Counted from the stretch's first letter, positions 39,976-50,699 are shown. The stretch is DNA of 64,000 nt from Bacteroidetes bacterium MED-G13 (GCA_002457735.1 NTKO01000002.1:1-64000); one strand, 5' to 3'. Program-made: numbers and translations. Notes: a model not told the origin generated them from the letters alone.

Positions 39976-40965
39976 ATGAAATTTCCAACAAATAGACTTA
40001 GAAGGCTTAGATACAACAAAATTCTAAGAGACATGATTGAGGATGTGAGAATAAATCCAACTGACTTGATATGCCCTATATTTATTATCGAAGGAACAAA
40101 TATAAAAGAGCCTATTGCGGCTATGCCTGGACAATATAGGTTTTCCGTTGATCAAGCTGTAAAACTATGTGAAGAACTTATTCAAAATAATATAAACTCA
40201 ATTATATTATTTGGAATTCCAAAAGACAAGGACAATACAGGTGAAATTTCATGCAGCTCAAATAGTATTATTCCTAAGGCAATTGAAGAATTAAAAAATG
40301 TATATGGTGATCAAATTTTTATCATAGCGGATGTATGTAATTGCGAATACACAACTCATGGACACTGTGGTACTGTAATCGATAATGATGTAGACAATGA
40401 TGCAACTCTAAAAACCCTATCCAGTCAGTCTTTAATTTTGGCTAAAAGTGGTGCCGATGCATTAGCACCCTCAGACATGATGGATGGAAGAGTTAAAGTA
40501 ATAAGAGAAGTTTTAGATAATAATAAATTTGAAAAGATTCCTATTTTCCCATACTCCGTGAAATACAGTTCCGCATTTTATGGTCCATTTAGAGATGCCG
40601 CCAAAAGTAGTCCATCCTTTGGTGATAGAAAAACTTACCAAATGAATTTCAAAAATTCTGAAGAGGCAATAAACGAAGTTAAATTTGATATAAACGAAGG
40701 TGCTGATGTGGTTATTATTAAACCTGCTTTATCATATCTAGACATCATATACAGAATAAAAGAAAGATTTAATATTCCCATAATTGCATATAATGTTAGC
40801 GGGGAATATACAATGGTTAAAAGCGCATCAAAAAACGACTTTATTGATGAAATGGAAACAATTTTGGAAATATTACATTCTATTAAAAGATCTGGTGCAA
40901 ATGCGATAATAAGCTATCATGCACTAGATATCGCAAAATATTTAAGATCCAATGAAGTACAATAA
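39976..40965 (+). CDS. hemB: Delta-aminolevulinic acid dehydratase (porphobilinogen synthase)
   Basis: RLRRLRYNKILRDMIEDV, DVCNCEYTTHGHCG, DMMDGRVKVIRE, FPYSVKYSSAFYGPFRDAA. Confidence 0.98.
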   Translation: MKFPTNRLRRLRYNKILRDMIEDVRINPTDLICPIFIIEGTNIKEPIAAMPGQYRFSVDQAVKLCEELIQNNINSIILFGIPKDKDNTGEISCSSNSIIPKAIEELKNVYGDQIFIIADVCNCEYTTHGHCGTVIDNDVDNDATLKTLSSQSLILAKSGADALAPSDMMDGRVKVIREVLDNNKFEKIPIFPYSVKYSSAFYGPFRDAAKSSPSFGDRKTYQMNFKNSEEAINEVKFDINEGADVVIIKPALSYLDIIYRIKERFNIPIIAYNVSGEYTMVKSASKNDFIDEMETILEILHSIKRSGANAIISYHALDIAKYLRSNEVQ

Positions 40966-42238
40966 AAGCACTAAAGCATTTAAGGAGTCCCAAGCACTGA
41001 TCCCTGGCGGGGTAAATTCACCTGTACGAGCATTTAAAAGTGTAAAATGCAATCCTGTTTTTTTTGATTATGGAAAAGGAAGTAAAATTTATGATATCGA
41101 TGGTAATGAATATATTGATTGTATCTCATCTTGGGGTCCGCTTATTTTTGGACATGCTGATCGTACGACACAATCCAAAATTAGTGATTATCTAAAAAGA
41201 GGAACAACATATGGTGCACCCACAGAAATTGAATCTGAAATGGCAAAAAAAATTATTGAATTAGTTCCCTCCATTGAAAAGGTGAGGATGGTAAATTCAG
41301 GAACTGAAGCAACAATGAGTGCAATTAGACTAGCTAGGGGATATACTTCTAAAAACTTAATTTTAAAATTTGCAGGAAATTATCACGGTCATGGAGACAG
41401 TTTTTTAATTAAAGCTGGCTCAGGTGCAATGACTTTAGGATTACCCGATAGCCCAGGTGTAACTAAAAATACTGCGAAGGATACAATTATTGCTGAGTTT
41501 AACTCAATTGAATCTGTAGCTAAACAATTCAAAAGAAATCCTGGTAAAATTGCTGCTGTTATAATTGAGCCTGTAGCTGGAAATATGGGTCTAGTTCAAT
41601 CTAAAAAAGATTTTCTTAGAGAGCTTAGAAAACTTTGCGACAAGAATAAATCATTATTAATATTTGATGAGGTAATGAGTGGTTTCAGATTGTCCCAAGG
41701 TGGAGCTCAGCAGTTATACGATGTAATTCCAGACATTACAACTTTAGGTAAAATAATCGGCGGTGGACTTCCAGTTGGGGCCTATGGAGGTAAATCTGAG
41801 ATAATGGATTACTTGGCTCCTAATGGACCGGTATATCAAGCAGGAACGCTTTCAGGGAATCCACTGGCAATGAGTGCTGGTCTTTCAGTACTTAACCGAT
41901 TAAATGATAAACTTTTCAATAAACTAGAATCAATTTCAAAAAAAATACATGACGGATTTATGCAAAATATTCATAAAACTGGAACAAATGCCATAATTAA
42001 CAGAGCAGGTTCAATGATGACTCTTTTTTTTACTGAAAAAGAAAAAATTGAGAATTATAATGACGCAATCGCATGTGATTTAAACATGTACGCAAAATAC
42101 TTTAAATCTATGTTAGATGAAGGTATATATTTACCTCCATCTCAATTTGAATGTATGTTTATTTCCTCAGTTTACAGCACAAAAGACATTGATAAAATTA
42201 TCAGTTCTAATAAAAAATCTCTTGAATCTATAAGATGA
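40952..42238 (+). CDS. hemL: Glutamate-1-semialdehyde 2,1-aminomutase
   Basis: SQALIPGGVNSPVRAFKSV, MVNSGTEATMSAIRLARG, TTLGKIIGGGLPVGAYGG. Confidence 0.98.
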   Translation: MKYNKSTKAFKESQALIPGGVNSPVRAFKSVKCNPVFFDYGKGSKIYDIDGNEYIDCISSWGPLIFGHADRTTQSKISDYLKRGTTYGAPTEIESEMAKKIIELVPSIEKVRMVNSGTEATMSAIRLARGYTSKNLILKFAGNYHGHGDSFLIKAGSGAMTLGLPDSPGVTKNTAKDTIIAEFNSIESVAKQFKRNPGKIAAVIIEPVAGNMGLVQSKKDFLRELRKLCDKNKSLLIFDEVMSGFRLSQGGAQQLYDVIPDITTLGKIIGGGLPVGAYGGKSEIMDYLAPNGPVYQAGTLSGNPLAMSAGLSVLNRLNDKLFNKLESISKKIHDGFMQNIHKTGTNAIINRAGSMMTLFFTEKEKIENYNDAIACDLNMYAKYFKSMLDEGIYLPPSQFECMFISSVYSTKDIDKIISSNKKSLESIR

Positions 42239-43260
42239 AAAAAAATATATTTATTGAAAATATTAATGGAAATGTAACTTCTCGCCCACCCGTGTGGTTC
42301 ATGAGACAAGCAGGAAGAATATTACCATCTTATTTGAAATTAAAACAGAAATTTAGTTTTGATGAAATGATGCAAAATAAAGAACTAGCAGCCAAAGTCA
42401 CACTACTTCCTATTGATGACCTTGGAGTTGATGCTGGAATACTTTTTTCTGACATTTTAGTAATCCCTAAAGCTTTAGGATTAGAACTTGAATTTACTGC
42501 AAAAGGACCTAAATTTCACAATGCTTTAGATGAAAATATAATGATTGAAAATTTAAAATTTCACCCCAATAAGTTAGATTACATTTACAATAACATTAAA
42601 GAAATAAAATTTCAACGACCAGAAACTCCTTTAATTGGTTTTTGCGGTGGACCACTTACAACGTTTTTATTTATGTTTAGAAGGAACGAATCAAATAAAG
42701 ATTTTAACCATGTTATAAAACTACTTTACAAGGAAAAGAAAAAATGTATTAAAATAATGGAAATGCTCACTGAAGCATCTATTGAATATGTAAATAAGCA
42801 AGTTGATAGTGGGATAGATTGCTTTCAGTTATTTGAAACTTATTGTGGAATAATACCTGAAAAAATGTATACTGAAATTGTTCTTCCTTTTTCAAAAAGG
42901 ATTTTAAATGCTGCAATGGATAAAAATTGTAAAACAATTTTTTTCCCAAAAAATTACAATAACGGACTAAAGAACATAAACAAAGATATTTGCGACATTA
43001 CAAGCATTGATTGGCAGATACCACTTGAATCGGCACGAACATTGCTCAACAAAAATATTGGAATCCAAGGAAATATGGATCCAAGAATATTTTTTTCTGA
43101 CAAAAAAGAAATTGAAAAATACCTTATGAAATTAACAAGTTTTGGTGAAAAGAATTCTAATTGGATATTTAATTTGGGTCATGGTTTTATACCTGGAATT
43201 GATGTAAAAAATGTAAATTTTGTTGTTGATTGGATTAAAAATAAAAACTGGAATAGATAA
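42235..43260 (+). CDS. hemE: Uroporphyrinogen decarboxylase
   Basis: RPPVWFMRQAGRILPSY, DAGILFSDILVIPKALG, GFCGGPLTTF, NLGHGFIPGIDVKNV. Confidence 0.98.
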   Translation: MKKNIFIENINGNVTSRPPVWFMRQAGRILPSYLKLKQKFSFDEMMQNKELAAKVTLLPIDDLGVDAGILFSDILVIPKALGLELEFTAKGPKFHNALDENIMIENLKFHPNKLDYIYNNIKEIKFQRPETPLIGFCGGPLTTFLFMFRRNESNKDFNHVIKLLYKEKKKCIKIMEMLTEASIEYVNKQVDSGIDCFQLFETYCGIIPEKMYTEIVLPFSKRILNAAMDKNCKTIFFPKNYNNGLKNINKDICDITSIDWQIPLESARTLLNKNIGIQGNMDPRIFFSDKKEIEKYLMKLTSFGEKNSNWIFNLGHGFIPGIDVKNVNFVVDWIKNKNWNR

Positions 43261-43261
43261 A

Positions 43262-44638
43262 ATGAAAATTAACAACAAATTACTGAACAAATACAACAGA
43301 AAGGGTCCTCGTTATACCTCATACCCTCCAGCCACACATTTTTCAGAAAAATATAATGATAAGAGTTTTATAAAATCTGTAACTCTGTCAAATGATGAAA
43401 AACCAGAAAACGTATCAGTATACATTCACATACCCTTTTGTCCGCAAATTTGTCATTTCTGCGGATGTACTACTGAATCTGGATTTACAAAACCATTTTT
43501 AGAAAGATATGTTGATGCTCTAATTAAAGAAATTGAATTTGTATCAAAGTTGATTGATAAAAATAGAAAACTTACACAAATACATTGGGGAGGTGGAACT
43601 CCAAATGCTATTTCATTAAAATACATTAAAAGAATTACACATAAAATTCTACAATGTTTCAACCTTAATGAAGAATATGAAATGGCTATTGAATGTAGTC
43701 CAGCTCATCTTGATTACAAGCATATTGAATTGTTAAAAAGCTATGGATTTAACAGAATTTCTCTTGGGATTCAAGACTTTAAAGATGAAGTTTTAGACGC
43801 TATTAATAGAAGAAGACCAAAACATCCAATTGACAAAATAATTGATAAAATTCACAATGAAGGTTTTACTGGAACTAATATTGATCTGGTATATGGATTA
43901 CCCTTACAAACTGTTGAAGGTTTTAACGAAACAATTGATAAGGCAATTTCTTTAAATACCGACAGAATTGTAACATTTTCATACGCTCATGTTCCATCTA
44001 TTCTTCCAAGACAAAAAATATTAGAAAATATTGGATTCCCATCCTCACATGAAAAAGCAGAAATGTATAATAATGCTTTTAAAAAATTTACAGAGGCTGG
44101 ATATGTACCAATTGGAATGGATCACTTTTGTAGACCTGATGACGAGTTTTATTTAGCCCTAAAAAATAACCAACTTCACAGAAATTTTCAGGGATACTGT
44201 ACAACTAAAACAACAGGGCAAGTTTATGGATTTGGCGCCTCTTCAATATCTCAACTATTTTCTGCCTACAGTCAAAATGTAAAGAACGCAGCTCAATACA
44301 TTAAGAAAATTAATGATAATAATACTGCTGTCTTGAGAGGATATAATCTCACGCAAAATGAAAAAATAATTAGAGATGTTATAAACTCAATCATGTGCAA
44401 TTATTTTGTTGATTTTCATGAAATTGCAGAAAGGTTTGAAACTAATTCCTATAAAATCAAAGAAGTCATAGCTTTTGATAAAGAAAAATTTAAAGATTTT
44501 ATAGATTTGAATTTTATGAAAATTGAAAATGACAAAATCACTATTTCCCATGATGCAAGATTATACATAAGAAATATTGCAATGGAGTTTGACCCACTAA
44601 TGGATACAAAAATTGGAACTTATTCAAAAACTATATAA
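43262..44638 (+). CDS. hemN: Oxygen-independent coproporphyrinogen III oxidase (radical SAM)
   Basis: RYTSYPPATHFSEKY; VYIHIPFCPQICHFCGCTTE (CxxxCxxCxC); start re-assigned to ATG 43262. Confidence 0.97.
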   Translation: MKINNKLLNKYNRKGPRYTSYPPATHFSEKYNDKSFIKSVTLSNDEKPENVSVYIHIPFCPQICHFCGCTTESGFTKPFLERYVDALIKEIEFVSKLIDKNRKLTQIHWGGGTPNAISLKYIKRITHKILQCFNLNEEYEMAIECSPAHLDYKHIELLKSYGFNRISLGIQDFKDEVLDAINRRRPKHPIDKIIDKIHNEGFTGTNIDLVYGLPLQTVEGFNETIDKAISLNTDRIVTFSYAHVPSILPRQKILENIGFPSSHEKAEMYNNAFKKFTEAGYVPIGMDHFCRPDDEFYLALKNNQLHRNFQGYCTTKTTGQVYGFGASSISQLFSAYSQNVKNAAQYIKKINDNNTAVLRGYNLTQNEKIIRDVINSIMCNYFVDFHEIAERFETNSYKIKEVIAFDKEKFKDFIDLNFMKIENDKITISHDARLYIRNIAMEFDPLMDTKIGTYSKTI

Positions 44639-45666
44639 TGAAAGGGCTATTATTAATCAACTTGGGCTCACCGGATAGCACATCAATTCCAGATGTCAAG
44701 AAATATCTTGATGAATTTTTGATGGATAAAAGAGTTATTGGTAAAAGTTATCTTTTTAGATGGATATTAGTCAAATTAATAATACTCAACTTTAGGCCAA
44801 AAAAATCGGCTAAGGCTTATAAAAAAATATGGTGGAAAGAAGGGTCTCCATTAATTGTTCTTTCTCAAAGGTTATTCAAAAAAATATCAAAAATTCTTAA
44901 TATTCATGTTTCTCTAGCCATGAGATATGGGTCAATGAGTATACTGAAAGGACTTACTGAACTTAATGATAATGGAGTTAGAGATATTGTAGTTTTACCT
45001 CTATACCCTCACTACGCAATGTCTTCATATGAAACGGTAGTTGAGAAAGTAAAAGAAGAAGCTCAAAAAAATTTTCCAAATAATAATATTTTATTCATCG
45101 AACCTTTTTACAATGATCCTGACTATATAAAATTACTTTCCAAAAAAATTGGAGATAAAATCAAGAATCTTAACTATGACCATATATTATTTTCTTATCA
45201 CGGAATACCAGTTAGTCATCTCAAAATTTCTGACCCAACAAAAAAACATTGCTATAAAATAAATGATTGTTGTTCAGTGAAATCTGATGCTCATAAAACA
45301 TGCTACAAGCATCAAGTGATTGTTACCACAGATTTAGTTGCCAAAAATTTGTCTCTTAATAAAGAAAAATTTAGTGTATCATTTCAATCTAGATTGGCTA
45401 ACGAACCTTGGCTAAAACCTTATACTGATAGCGAACTTGAGAGATTGGCAAAAAGTGGAAAGAAAAATTTAGTAATTGTAACCCCAGCATTTGTAACTGA
45501 CTGCCTTGAAACACTTGAAGAAATTGTCATGGAAGGTAAAGAAGAATTTTTAGAAGCTGGCGGAGAAAATTACTATTATGTACCCTGTTTAAATGATGAT
45601 ATGAGTTGGGCAAAACTGGTTTCAAAATGGACTGAAAATAAGCTTACAGAATTTAATAATGCCTAA
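44638..45666 (+). CDS. hemH: Ferrochelatase
   Basis: GLLLINLGSPDSTSIPDVKKYLDEFLMDKRVI, FSYHGIPVSHL, SFQSRLANEPWLKPYTD. Confidence 0.98.
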   Translation: MKGLLLINLGSPDSTSIPDVKKYLDEFLMDKRVIGKSYLFRWILVKLIILNFRPKKSAKAYKKIWWKEGSPLIVLSQRLFKKISKILNIHVSLAMRYGSMSILKGLTELNDNGVRDIVVLPLYPHYAMSSYETVVEKVKEEAQKNFPNNNILFIEPFYNDPDYIKLLSKKIGDKIKNLNYDHILFSYHGIPVSHLKISDPTKKHCYKINDCCSVKSDAHKTCYKHQVIVTTDLVAKNLSLNKEKFSVSFQSRLANEPWLKPYTDSELERLAKSGKKNLVIVTPAFVTDCLETLEEIVMEGKEEFLEAGGENYYYVPCLNDDMSWAKLVSKWTENKLTEFNNA

Positions 45667-46999
45667 AAGCTTTCCTAAAAAAGTAGATAATCTTATAATT
45701 GGTGCTGGTATAACCGGTTTGTCACTTGCTCATTTTTTAAAAAAATTTAATCAAGATTTTATTATACTTGAGTCTTCTAAAAGAATTGGAGGAAATATTA
45801 ATACAGTTTCAAAAAAGGGCTTTACTCTTGAAAACGGACCTAACACACTGCTTTTAGACAATAAGTCTATTCAGGCTTTAATTGAAGATTTTAATATTTC
45901 AAAAAATATCATTTTCCCAAATGAAAAGGCCAAAAATAGATTTTTAATCAAAAACCACATACTAACACCCATTCCTAAAAATCTTACTGATTTCTTGAAG
46001 TCAAACATATTGAGCTTCTCAGCAAAAATCAGAATCTTTTTTGAGCCATTTATAAAAAAACACAAAAAAGATACAAGTGTATTTAACTTTATTGTTAAAA
46101 GATTTGGTAAAGAATTTCACGACAACCTAATTGTGCCATTTTTAAATGGTATATATGCTGGGGATACCAAAAAAATGAGCATAAAATTTGTGCTTAGAAA
46201 AGTTTGGGAAATGGAACAAAAAAATGGAAGTATTTTAAAATCTATTTTTTTAAATAAAACAAATTATCAACCAAAATCTTTTAGTTTTAAAAATGGACTT
46301 TCTGACCTTTTGGATTGTTTTAAAAAAGAACTTGATAAAAACATATTTTTAAAAATAAAAGTTACAAGTTTAACCAAGAAAAATAACCTTAATTTTGTTC
46401 AAATTAATGACGGCCAAGAAATTCAATGCAAGAATATAATTTCTACCATACCAGCACACTGTCTAAAAGATATTATTACAGATCAAAAAATAATTACTTG
46501 TCTAAAAAAAATTGAATATCATCCATTAAATGTTTTACATTTTAGCTTGGAAAGAAATAAAATTTATAGCCCCATTGATGGATTTGGAGTTTTAGCAAAA
46601 CCAAGTGATAAACTATCATTTTTAGGAATTTTATTTAACTCAAGAATATTTCCTCATCTTTCCCCTAAAAAATATGATCTAATTACTGTAATGGTAGGTG
46701 GGGCTAAACAAAAGAACATTCTTAAAAAACCAAAAAAAGAAATTGAGAAAAGAGTTATTTCGGATATCAAAAAAATTATAAATTTTGAAGGTAAAATTGT
46801 ATTACTAAATCAATTTTCCTGGAAAAAAGGTATACCGCAATATGATATGAATTTTTTAAATCTTTCTAAGTCAATAAAAAATTTTACACAAAAAAATCCT
46901 GGATTATTTATAATTGGTAATTTTCTAGAGGGTGTTTCTGTAAGTAATTGTATTAAAGCTGGACACAAAACTGCACAATTACTCTGTGAAAAAGTTTGA
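45659..46999 (+). CDS. hemG: Protoporphyrinogen oxidase (HemG/HemY-type FAD enzyme)
   Basis: NLIIGAGITGLSLAHFL Rossmann motif, LENGPNTLL, C-terminal GLFIIGNFLEGVSVSNCIKAG. Confidence 0.93.
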   Translation: MPKSFPKKVDNLIIGAGITGLSLAHFLKKFNQDFIILESSKRIGGNINTVSKKGFTLENGPNTLLLDNKSIQALIEDFNISKNIIFPNEKAKNRFLIKNHILTPIPKNLTDFLKSNILSFSAKIRIFFEPFIKKHKKDTSVFNFIVKRFGKEFHDNLIVPFLNGIYAGDTKKMSIKFVLRKVWEMEQKNGSILKSIFLNKTNYQPKSFSFKNGLSDLLDCFKKELDKNIFLKIKVTSLTKKNNLNFVQINDGQEIQCKNIISTIPAHCLKDIITDQKIITCLKKIEYHPLNVLHFSLERNKIYSPIDGFGVLAKPSDKLSFLGILFNSRIFPHLSPKKYDLITVMVGGAKQKNILKKPKKEIEKRVISDIKKIINFEGKIVLLNQFSWKKGIPQYDMNFLNLSKSIKNFTQKNPGLFIIGNFLEGVSVSNCIKAGHKTAQLLCEKV

Positions 47000-47944
47000 G
47001 CAACCTTTATCAAAATAAATTAAATCTTCTTCTAAATATTCAAAGCAAACCTTAGAGTTTATTTTAATCGGTTCTTTTGAGAAAACTGACCAAATATTAT
47101 TATTATATAAACCAATAATCTTATAGTCTTTTCCTTGAAAAAAACATTTCTTTGCATTCATTGACAATTTTGAATGTTTTACTATTTTTATATTCTCAGG
47201 TCTTATATAGAATGTTTTTTTACCGATGGATAATTTATTTATATCACCTAAAATTTCAGCACAATAACAATTAGCAGGTTTACAATACATTGTAGTTGGG
47301 TTCGAAAATTGTTGTACTACTCCAGCCTTAAATACTAAAATTTTATCAGAAATATTTAATGCATCATTAATATCATGGGTTACCAATATTGTAGTTGTTT
47401 TAGTTTTCTTTACAATATTGCAAATTTCATCTCTAACTTGATGCTTTATATTTGAATCCAAGTTACTAAAAGGCTCATCCAATAATAACAAGTCAGGTTC
47501 TCTAATAATCGATCTTGCAATACAAGCCCTTTGTTGTTCCCCACCTGAAATTTCGTGAGGATATCTGTTCAAAATTGATTTTAAATTTGTTAATGAAACG
47601 ACTGAATCAAAATTAGAATTAAACTTTATATCTAAATTAAAGCAAATATTTTCTCTTATATTCAAATGTGGAAATAAGGCGTAATCTTGAAATACATAAC
47701 TTATTTTCCTTTGCTGAGGAGGTATAAAGGTATTATGGCTACTAATTATTTTACCATTTAAAATTATTTCACCACCATCAATTTTTTCTAGACCCGAAAG
47801 ACATTTAAGGAAAGTTGATTTTCCAGCTCCACTCTCACCTACAAATGACAACAATTCACCCTTTTGCAATTGAAAATTTAGTTTTTTTAAAACTGGTAGG
47901 TTATCAGCGTATGATTTTATTAAGTCTTTAACTTCTAGAAACAT
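46979..47944 (-). CDS. Ferric iron ABC transporter ATP-binding protein (FbpC-like)
   Basis: SFVGESGAGKSTFLKCLSGLE, HEISGGEQQRACIARSIIREPDLLLLDEPFSNLD. Confidence 0.92.
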   Translation of the reverse strand: MFLEVKDLIKSYADNLPVLKKLNFQLQKGELLSFVGESGAGKSTFLKCLSGLEKIDGGEIILNGKIISSHNTFIPPQQRKISYVFQDYALFPHLNIRENICFNLDIKFNSNFDSVVSLTNLKSILNRYPHEISGGEQQRACIARSIIREPDLLLLDEPFSNLDSNIKHQVRDEICNIVKKTKTTTILVTHDINDALNISDKILVFKAGVVQQFSNPTTMYCKPANCYCAEILGDINKLSIGKKTFYIRPENIKIVKHSKLSMNAKKCFFQGKDYKIIGLYNNNIWSVFSKEPIKINSKVCFEYLEEDLIYFDKGCSNFFTE

Positions 47945-49496
47945 TTATCCTGCTTATAATATTTTTAAAAATAATTAATAGTATACTGCAAACAAATATA
48001 ATTACTAAAGAATAAATTGAAGATAATGGAAGCATTTCTTCAATTGCGAACTCATATGTTTGAGTTGCAAGGGTATCAAAATTAAATGGCCTCAGTATTA
48101 AAATTATTGGCAACTCTTTCATTAAATCAATAAAAACCAAAATCAATGCAGAAACAAAAGATAATTTATTTACAGGTAAATATATTTTTTGAAAAATTTT
48201 AAATCTTTTTAATCCGAGTGATTCTGCAGTTAAGTCATACGTTTTAGGTAATTTTTCAAATCCAGATTTAATAGGAGATTTTCCAACAGCCATGAATCTA
48301 ATTAAGTATGCGTAAATGAGAATAAAAAGATATACATAAAAATTACCCAAAAGATTAATGGAATCAATATTTTTATCAATACTTGTGAAATATATAATTA
48401 TTGCAAGAGCAATGACTGCACCAGGGATTGAGTAACCAAGTGATATAAATTGATTTATATAAAAATATATTTTTGAATTTGAAAATCTCTCATTAAACAA
48501 AAAATATACAGAAACAACCAGTATAATTATTGAAGATATTAATGAAATTGATACCGAATTAATTGTTAATTGAAGAAGGTTTGATATATCAATTTTATCA
48601 AAGTTGTCTATTACATTTGAAATATTAAATAAAACAGGAATGAAAAAAGAAAATATAATTGGTATGAGGCAAGCCAGGTAAATTAATAGTTTTTGATTAA
48701 TAGTACTATTAATTAGTTCAATTGGATTAGAATTTTTTAAGTAAGAAAATAGCTTTTTTTTATTTATTTTTTTTTCTATAAAAAATAAAAACGCTACAAT
48801 AAATAAAAGAATTGAAGAAAGCTGTATAGCGGCACCAGTATCATTCATTGAATTCCATGTTCTAAAAATACCAATAGTATATGTATTTACTCCAAAATAT
48901 TTTACTGCACCGTATTCATTTAACACCTCCATAATAACTAAAAAAAGACCAGAAAAAATAGCTGGTTTTGAAAGTGGAATTATAATTTTAAAAAAGGACT
49001 TGTATACACTTAACCCTAAAATCTTGCCCATGTTAATAAATTTTGAACCCATCAAACTAAAAGATATTCTTGAAACAGCATATATGTATGGAAATAAGGA
49101 AAATGAAAGTATTATGCCTAAAATCTCTAGTTGTAAAAAATCGGCTTTAATTTTTAGTGGCCCTGTAAAACTCAATATCTCAGCATAAGTAAAAGCCATA
49201 ATATAAGTTGGAATTGAAAGAGGTAAAAAAAGAAGTACATCAATAATACTTCGCCCATAAAATCTAAAATTACTGACATACCAAGCTGGAATTATCCCAA
49301 GAATAAGTGAAAATACTGAGGTTATGATAATTAACTTAAAAGTACTGGAGCTGTAATCTAATAAAAGGTTCTCAAACACATATACCAAAGATTCTGTCTC
49401 GGAAAAGAAAGAGGTAAAAACAAGGAATAATATTGGAAAAAAAATTATTCCAAATATTAAAAAAGCAAATTTTTCGTTTTTTTTAAAAGTATTCAA
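47928..49496 (-). CDS. Ferric iron ABC transporter permease (FbpB-like, two-domain)
   Basis: About 12 TM helices; two EAA-type loops (FINMGKILGLSVYKSFFKIIIPLSKPAIFSG; YDLTAESLGLKRFKIFQKIYLPVNKLSF). Confidence 0.92.
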   Translation of the reverse strand: MNTFKKNEKFAFLIFGIIFFPILFLVFTSFFSETESLVYVFENLLLDYSSSTFKLIIITSVFSLILGIIPAWYVSNFRFYGRSIIDVLLFLPLSIPTYIMAFTYAEILSFTGPLKIKADFLQLEILGIILSFSLFPYIYAVSRISFSLMGSKFINMGKILGLSVYKSFFKIIIPLSKPAIFSGLFLVIMEVLNEYGAVKYFGVNTYTIGIFRTWNSMNDTGAAIQLSSILLFIVAFLFFIEKKINKKKLFSYLKNSNPIELINSTINQKLLIYLACLIPIIFSFFIPVLFNISNVIDNFDKIDISNLLQLTINSVSISLISSIIILVVSVYFLFNERFSNSKIYFYINQFISLGYSIPGAVIALAIIIYFTSIDKNIDSINLLGNFYVYLFILIYAYLIRFMAVGKSPIKSGFEKLPKTYDLTAESLGLKRFKIFQKIYLPVNKLSFVSALILVFIDLMKELPIILILRPFNFDTLATQTYEFAIEEMLPLSSIYSLVIIFVCSILLIIFKNIISRINVSRS

Positions 49497-49502
49497 GTTG
49501 AT

Positions 49503-50525
49503 TTATTTCCATCCGGTTTTATCAAAAACCTTAATTGCATCATCTCTAAATGACCCAAGCAAATTTAAATCTAAATTATCAATTTTAAAATCCCCCCAGG
49601 ATGAAACAATATCCGATGGATTAACAAGGGGATTTGCAGGATACTCATAGCTATTATTTACATATATATTTTGTGCCTCCTCCCCGGTTAAATACTCTAA
49701 TAATTTTATTGCATTTTCTTTATTAGGTGGATTTTTTGTCATAGCATAGCCTGAAATGTTAATGTGCGTACCTCTATCTCCTTCAGCTTGATTAGGAAAA
49801 AATATTGAGACAGAATTTCCAGCATCAATTTCCGCTAGTTTTTCCGATGATAATAACAAACCAATGTAATAGGAATTTACTATTGCTAAGTCACCTTGAC
49901 CTGCAGCAATTGCCTTTACCTGATCTCTGTCATTTCCTTTGGGATTTCTTGCAAAATTATTAACTAAACCTTTAGACCATTTAGTAACATCATCTTTACC
50001 AAGATTTGCATACATAGCTGACATAAGAGCTTGATTATAGGCATTCGAAGATGACCTAACTAATATTCTACCCTTCCATTTTGGATTTGCTAAATCCTCA
50101 TAAGTACTTAATTGATCCAATGAAACTCTATCTTTACTGTAAACTATAAGTCTTGCTCTGTAAGTAATTGGTATCCAGTACTTATGAGGATCCTTTAACT
50201 CACTTCTAACATTTGCATCAATTTTATCATTAATAATTTTTTGAAATAACTCCATTTCAACTCCCTTTTGAAGTTTTCCTGCGTCAACAGTAACATAAAG
50301 ATCAGCCGGGCTATTTAAACCTTCATTTTTTAATCTTTCCAAAAGTTCATCATCTCCTGCTTTAACAATATTAACCTTAATTCCTGTTTTTTCTTCAAAT
50401 TTTTTGTATAAGAGCTTGTCTACCTCATAATGTCTTTTACTATAAATGTTAATTTCATTTTTTTCATTTTTAGTACATGAGCCTAAAAAAATGGAAATTG
50501 AAATTAATATTAAATATCTTTTCAT
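49503..50525 (-). CDS. Ferric iron ABC transporter substrate-binding lipoprotein (FbpA/FutA-like; start re-assigned to ATG 50525)
   Basis: MKRYLILISISIFLGSCTKN lipoprotein signal; INIYSKRHYEVDKLLYKKFEEKTGIKV...ADLYVTVDAGKL. Confidence 0.92.
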   Translation of the reverse strand: MKRYLILISISIFLGSCTKNEKNEINIYSKRHYEVDKLLYKKFEEKTGIKVNIVKAGDDELLERLKNEGLNSPADLYVTVDAGKLQKGVEMELFQKIINDKIDANVRSELKDPHKYWIPITYRARLIVYSKDRVSLDQLSTYEDLANPKWKGRILVRSSSNAYNQALMSAMYANLGKDDVTKWSKGLVNNFARNPKGNDRDQVKAIAAGQGDLAIVNSYYIGLLLSSEKLAEIDAGNSVSIFFPNQAEGDRGTHINISGYAMTKNPPNKENAIKLLEYLTGEEAQNIYVNNSYEYPANPLVNPSDIVSSWGDFKIDNLDLNLLGSFRDDAIKVFDKTGWK

Positions 50526-50534
50526 TTTGTTGTT

Positions 50535-50553
50535 ATTTAGAGTTATTCTAAAT
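50535..50553. promoter_or_regulatory. 19-bp palindromic operator candidate (ATTTAGA-GTTAT-TCTAAAT)
   Basis: 7+5+7 inverted repeat with half-sites and spacing identical to 36977-36995, just upstream of the fbpA-like gene. Confidence 0.65.
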
Positions 50554-50671
50554 TGCAAGATAGTTATTAAAATAAAAAAACCTCGTGAAGTGCTTGATTA
50601 TTTTATCATTCATTTATTACAAACTATTAAAATACTTCAAATGAAAAAGAAGAAATTGGTTTAATTATTGA

Positions 50672-50679
50672 TAAATTTG
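50672..50679 (+). promoter_or_regulatory. -7 promoter element (TAAATTTG) upstream of the AraC regulator
   Basis: Matches TAnnTTTG, 20 nt before ATG 50700. Confidence 0.4.
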
Positions 50680-50699
50680 CTTTAGTTAAATAATCTGCA

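Noticed and set aside
50446-50664. 72-aa + strand ORF upstream of araC
   Set aside because: Overlaps the fbpA start antisense and the operator-like palindrome; no recognisable features.
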